Shown here piece after piece: positions 60,898 to 64,000 of a stretch of DNA of 64,000 nucleotides. The notes under the pieces were generated by a model. The model made no database searches and was not told the origin of the DNA. It was given only the letters and a program-made list of their open reading frames with translations. Both the position numbers and the translations under genes were made by a program. Origin of the DNA: Streptomyces sp. TLI_235 (GTDB lineage: Bacteria; Actinomycetota; Actinomycetes; Streptomycetales; Streptomycetaceae); NCBI GenBank assembly GCA_002300355.1, contig NSGV01000001.1:1550001-1614000 (forward strand), written 5' to 3'. The number at the start of each line of letters is the position of its first letter. Position 1 is the stretch's first letter.

Positions 60898-61519
60898 CGA
60901 CGTCAGGCCCTTCCTCTCGGGGCAGCGCCGCAATGTGCTCGGCGGGCTCGCCGCCGCCTACGCGCGCGGGGTGAACTCGGCGGTGTTCGCGAGGATCGGC
61001 GCCGGTCTCGACCCCGAACAGGTCAAGGTCGACGGCAAGGGGGGCGCTCTCGACGGCGTCCTCGCCGCTCAGCCCGGCAGCCACCAGCCGCACATCCTCA
61101 AACCCTTCGAGAAGGACGAGAAGGACGATAAGGAGGAGAAGGACGGCAAGGAGACCAAGGACGCCAAGGAGGAGAAGGAAGAGAAGGAAGGCAAGGAGAG
61201 CAAGGACCTGAAGGAGGAGAAGGAGGGAAAGGAGAGCAAGGACAAGGAGGACAAAGAGGACAAGGAAAGCAAGGAGGCGAAGGAGGAAAAGGAGGAGAAG
61301 GAGCAGAAGGAGGGCAAGGAGACCAAGGAGGTGAAGGAGGAGAAGGAACTCGTGATCGAGTCAGGCGTCGAGGCCGACAAGGTCGGCGGAGTCGACTTCG
61401 ACGGCCCGTTCATCCGCTTCGGCGAGCCGGCGGAGCTGCCCGTCACCTCCTTCGACGCCATCGCACGGGCACATCCGGACCGCGTCCGGCTCGCGGTCAC
61501 CCGCGGCTCGCTGTTCTGA
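60884..61519 (+). CDS. K-[D/E]-x triad protein, candidate modification substrate
   Basis: This 211-aa protein has three parts. Residues 1-76 look folded or leader-like (RPFLSGQRRNVLGGLAAAYARG). Residues 77-155 are pure charged repeat: lysines at 77, 80 ... 119 and then 121, 124 ... 154, 27 in strict three-residue steps with one slip, each followed by Asp or Glu. Residues 156-211 are ordinary sequence (VGGVDFDGPFIRFGEP, ending TRGSLF). The triads would form a single charged helix or a repetitive substrate. I know no family like it. It overlaps the pentapeptide gene and precedes two ATP-grasp-type genes, which suggests it is their substrate; that is inference. Confidence 0.82.
   Translation: MSTDDDVRPFLSGQRRNVLGGLAAAYARGVNSAVFARIGAGLDPEQVKVDGKGGALDGVLAAQPGSHQPHILKPFEKDEKDDKEEKDGKETKDAKEEKEEKEGKESKDLKEEKEGKESKDKEDKEDKESKEAKEEKEEKEQKEGKETKEVKEEKELVIESGVEADKVGGVDFDGPFIRFGEPAELPVTSFDAIARAHPDRVRLAVTRGSLF
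61112..61348 (+). repeat. 9-bp triplet-codon repeat array (K-[D/E]-x)
   Basis: About 26 imperfect 9-bp units of the form AAG-GAG/GAC-NNN run through the gene, giving a purine-rich coding strand that stands out sharply from the GC-rich surroundings. One unit is a codon short, at residues 119-121. The frame is kept throughout, so selection acts on the protein. Confidence 0.9.
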
Positions 61520-61530
61520 GGGCGCCCGCT

Positions 61531-62364
61531 ATGGCCCCCACCGAGCCCGACCTCCTCATCGTGGCGGAGCCCACCGACACGCTCGCGGACGGCCTCGCGG
61601 ACTACGCCCGCGGCCGCGCTCTGACCGTCGAGCGGCTGGATCACCGAGCGGCCGCCAGGCGGATGACGATTCAACGCCTGGGCGGGCGGACCACGGTCAC
61701 GCCGTCCTGCCCGCTGTTCCTCCGGCCACCGGCCGCGCCACCACCGGGGACGGGCGATCAGCGTCTCTTCCACCACGCGGAGATCCGCGGGCTGGTCTGG
61801 GCGGCCGCCGCGCTGACCACCGCACACGTGGTCAACCGGCCCGGCCGGTACGGCCTCGGCGGGCGGATCTCGGGCTCGACCGCCGTCCTGCGTCACCGCG
61901 CCGGCCTGCCGGGGCAGGAACCGGAGGTGTTCGCCGGCCATGCATCGTCCGCCGCCGTGCCGCGGAGCGACGGGGACTGGTGGTTCCAGCACCGGCGGAG
62001 CTGGGCGACCGTGCCGGCCTCCGGGGTGGTGTCGGACCGGGGCCCGTACCGGGTCGGGCGGATCCCGGCCGGCAGCACGGCGGTCGTCACCTGCGTGGTC
62101 GGCGCGCGCGTGTTCGTCCTCGCCCGGGCGGGCGATGCGGGCGGAGACCTCACCGTGGCGGATCTCGCGGCCGACGACCGCGCCCGGGAGCTGTCGGCCC
62201 AGGTCGCCGGGGCGCTCGGACTGACCTTCGGCACCCTCGCCTGGCGGCGCGGCGACGCAACGGGCTTTGAGCTCGGACGTGTCAATCCCTGCCCCTCACT
62301 CGCCGAACTCGGACACCTCTGGGCGGCTGTCCGCGAAGCCCTGATCGGGGAGCTCTGCCCGTGA
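61531..62364 (+). CDS. Degenerate ATP-grasp-like protein
   Basis: This 277-aa protein is a diverged paralogue of the ATP-grasp ligase encoded next. FLRPP (63-67), HHAEIRGLVWAAAALTTAHVVNRPG (81-105) and LGLTFGTLAWRRGDATGFELGRVNPCPS (229-256) align with YCRLI, WHTVTEAWSAWLELAPGRVVNRPG and AGLAFAGWDLRLGDDTAWVFEVNPMPG there. The central ATP-binding Lys/glycine loop (VAKPLSG in the neighbour) is not recognisable. It is probably a non-catalytic or substrate-binding partner forming a heteromer. The stop overlaps the next start (GTGA). Confidence 0.78.
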   Translation: MAPTEPDLLIVAEPTDTLADGLADYARGRALTVERLDHRAAARRMTIQRLGGRTTVTPSCPLFLRPPAAPPPGTGDQRLFHHAEIRGLVWAAAALTTAHVVNRPGRYGLGGRISGSTAVLRHRAGLPGQEPEVFAGHASSAAVPRSDGDWWFQHRRSWATVPASGVVSDRGPYRVGRIPAGSTAVVTCVVGARVFVLARAGDAGGDLTVADLAADDRARELSAQVAGALGLTFGTLAWRRGDATGFELGRVNPCPSLAELGHLWAAVREALIGELCP

Positions 62365-63242
62365 TCACCGCCGTCGGCCTCGGTGCCGATCCCACGCTGA
62401 GCCACTTCGCGGAGACCGCGGGCGGGCTCGGTGCCCGGGTGACCCTCGTCGACCTCGGCGACCAGGCGGAGGGGCGGTGGCGGCTCGGCCTGCCACCGGA
62501 CCGCTCGTCCTGGGTGTCGGCCCAGGGCGTCGAGTTCGCCCTCGACCCCGACGCCGCCGTCTACTGCCGGCTGATCGACCTCGGCGCGCAGCTGCCGGGC
62601 CGGGCCGTGGAGTGGCACACCGTCACCGAGGCCTGGAGCGCCTGGCTCGAACTCGCTCCCGGACGGGTCGTGAACCGTCCCGGCCATCCGGGCGACAACT
62701 CGTGCAAGCCGCTGCACGAGGAACTGCTCGCCCGGCAGGGCTTCGCCGTACCGCCGAGCGTGACCACGTCGTCGGCGCGGCTGCTGCGGGACTTCGCCGG
62801 GCAAGGCCCCTGTGTCGCCAAGCCGCTGAGCGGTCAGCGGGCGGACTGCCGGGTGATCGGCCCGGCGGATCTCGACCGGTACGACGAGCGCAGCGGCCCC
62901 GTCCATCTGCAGCGCTGGGTCGCCGGCACGGATGTGCGGGTGCACGTGGTCGGCGACCGGGCGATCGCCCAGGCCGTGAGCTCGGAGAGCGTGGACTACC
63001 GCACCGACCGGCGGGCGACCTACCGGCGGATCGACCTCGACACGGAACTCGAGCGCGCCCTCGTGGCGGGGACCGCCGCCGCCGGTCTCGCCTTCGCGGG
63101 CTGGGACCTGCGCCTGGGCGACGACACGGCATGGGTCTTCGAGGTGAATCCGATGCCCGGGTACAGCCACTACGACGTCCGGGTGGACGGCGAGATCACC
63201 CGGGCCCTGGTCGCATTCCTGACCGAGGGAGACAACCGATGA
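62361..63242 (+). CDS. ATP-grasp ligase (RimK/graspetide-like)
   Basis: This 293-aa ligase has the ATP-grasp core: VVNRPGHPGDNSCKPLHEELL (103-123), the ATP lysine in CVAKPLSGQR (Lys154), LQRWVAGTDVRVHVVGD (183-199) and the metal-binding FEVNPMPGYSHYD (260-272; Glu261, Asn263). It activates a carboxylate as acyl phosphate for attack by an amine, thiol or alcohol, as RimK or the microviridin-type graspetide ligases do. It overlaps both neighbours by 4 nt. The likely acceptor is one of the two small proteins at the start of the operon; nothing in the sequence proves which. Confidence 0.86.
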   Translation: MITAVGLGADPTLSHFAETAGGLGARVTLVDLGDQAEGRWRLGLPPDRSSWVSAQGVEFALDPDAAVYCRLIDLGAQLPGRAVEWHTVTEAWSAWLELAPGRVVNRPGHPGDNSCKPLHEELLARQGFAVPPSVTTSSARLLRDFAGQGPCVAKPLSGQRADCRVIGPADLDRYDERSGPVHLQRWVAGTDVRVHVVGDRAIAQAVSSESVDYRTDRRATYRRIDLDTELERALVAGTAAAGLAFAGWDLRLGDDTAWVFEVNPMPGYSHYDVRVDGEITRALVAFLTEGDNR

Positions 63243-63976
63243 GGGCCGGACGGCTCGAGCAGTTCCCGTTCCTGGACGCGGACGCCTGCGCGGACGTCGT
63301 CCGCACCGCCGAGCGGAACCCGGATCTCACCGTCGACCGCCGGCCCGACAGGCCCGGCGAGTTCGTGACGTACGGCCGCTCCGCGTACCTGGACGTCTGT
63401 CCCGGGGATGCCGCCCCGGAGCAGAACTACTACCGGCTGTTGGCCGACACCAACGCCGGCCTGTGGAAGGCGTTCGAGGGCCTCTACCACCGCCTCCGGC
63501 AGACGCTCGCGGACGAGCTCGGGGAACCGGTCGGCTACCGGCCCGACGATCTCGCGCTACCCGGCCTGCACGTCTTCCGGGGCTCGGCCATCGCGCTCGC
63601 CGACCACGCCTCGGCCCACTTCGACCAGCAGTACGGCAGTCTCCGACTGCCCGCACCGCGCGACCCCGGGGTGCCGCCGCTGACGGTGACCGTCCCCCTG
63701 CGGATGCCGTCCAACGGAACCGGGCTGATCGTGTACGACGTCGAGCCCGACCGGTACCGGGCCGCCGTCGCCCGTGGCGCGGCGACCAGCCTGGAGTCCT
63801 ACGCGAGGCGACGCACCCGGGCCTACCACCCCTACACCCTGGGAAGCATGGTCCTGCACCGCGGGCTGCTGATGCACCAGCTGTCGTCCCCCGGTCCGAT
63901 CGTTGCGGGGGACGAGCGGATCACCCTGCAGGGCCACGCGATCCGGTGCGGGGGCGAGTGGATCCTCTACTGGTGA
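63239..63976 (+). CDS. 2-oxoglutarate/Fe(II) oxygenase-like protein
   Basis: This 245-aa protein has an HxD motif in SAHFDQQYG (His127, Asp129), a jelly-roll-type TVTVPLRMPSNGTGLIVYD strand, a distal His in GSMVLHRGLLMHQL (His207 or His213) and a downstream Arg in DERITLQGH (Arg227), the order expected of 2-oxoglutarate/Fe(II) dioxygenases. It would hydroxylate or otherwise oxidise a residue or small molecule. The start overlaps the ATP-grasp stop in ATGA. It is the last complete gene; the operon may continue outside the window. Assignment rests on motifs only. Confidence 0.68.
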   Translation: MRAGRLEQFPFLDADACADVVRTAERNPDLTVDRRPDRPGEFVTYGRSAYLDVCPGDAAPEQNYYRLLADTNAGLWKAFEGLYHRLRQTLADELGEPVGYRPDDLALPGLHVFRGSAIALADHASAHFDQQYGSLRLPAPRDPGVPPLTVTVPLRMPSNGTGLIVYDVEPDRYRAAVARGAATSLESYARRRTRAYHPYTLGSMVLHRGLLMHQLSSPGPIVAGDERITLQGHAIRCGGEWILYW

Positions 63977-64000
63977 TCCGGTCCCCCGCGGGCCCGACTC

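Overview
The window is chromosomal DNA of a streptomycete-type actinobacterium (Streptomyces or Kitasatospora; the sequence does not decide which). The reasons are very high GC, dense GTG/ATG starts, many ATGA/GTGA overlaps, leaderless-looking promoters, a cvnABCD conservon, two AfsA-type signalling genes and DmdR/IdeR-type iron boxes. I see no tRNA, rRNA, CRISPR array, transposase or phage genes.

Layout. 0.5-4.7 kb: conservon cvnABCD (minus strand). 5.0-14.3 kb: fatty-acyl-CoA ligase, secreted SGNH lipase, NUDIX hydrolase, SbcCD nuclease, YjbQ-type protein and small unknowns. 15.3-22.7 kb: a GT2/CDP-glycerol transferase fusion, a lyso-PA acyltransferase, an alpha/beta hydrolase divergent from a MarR regulator (operator visible), an ABC exporter behind an iron box, and an SDR. 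22.8-29.4 kb: secreted M43 protease; a Baeyer-Villiger monooxygenase/hydrolase/SDR operon like mycobacterial mymA-lipR-sadH, divergent from a MerR regulator; a DMT transporter.

29.4-42.8 kb is an iron-controlled specialised-metabolite region. A FhuF-like ferric-siderophore reductase diverges from an operon of ATP-grasp ligase, two IucA/IucC (NIS) synthetases and a PLP decarboxylase. This has the enzyme logic of vibrioferrin (pvsABDE). A diaminobutyrate aminotransferase/decarboxylase pair lies at the far end behind its own iron box, as achromobactin or rhizobactin pathways would need. Between them sits a cyclodipeptide synthase with a CYP121-type P450 (mycocyclosin logic).

43-48.7 kb: a methyltransferase, a DcuSR/CitAB-like two-component system divergent from a DctA dicarboxylate carrier, and an unknown. 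48.9-58.2 kb: a probable diffusible-signal or small-molecule cluster on the minus strand (MFS, aldo/keto reductase, AfsA-2, HAD phosphatase, KAS III, AfsA-1), with an ARE-like box at AfsA-1, a MarR gene, and a divergent FAD monooxygenase sharing a perfect 18-bp palindrome with the MFS gene. 58.4-59.5 kb: malic enzyme.

59.6-64.0 kb holds the most unusual system. A Stf0-type sulfotransferase is divergent from a tightly coupled operon: a small pentapeptide-like protein, a 211-aa protein with 27 lysines spaced every three residues (K-[D/E]-x triads), a degenerate ATP-grasp-like protein, an intact ATP-grasp ligase, and an HxD 2-oxoglutarate/Fe(II)-oxygenase-like protein. It looks like an undescribed peptide- or protein-modification locus, possibly continuing beyond the window.
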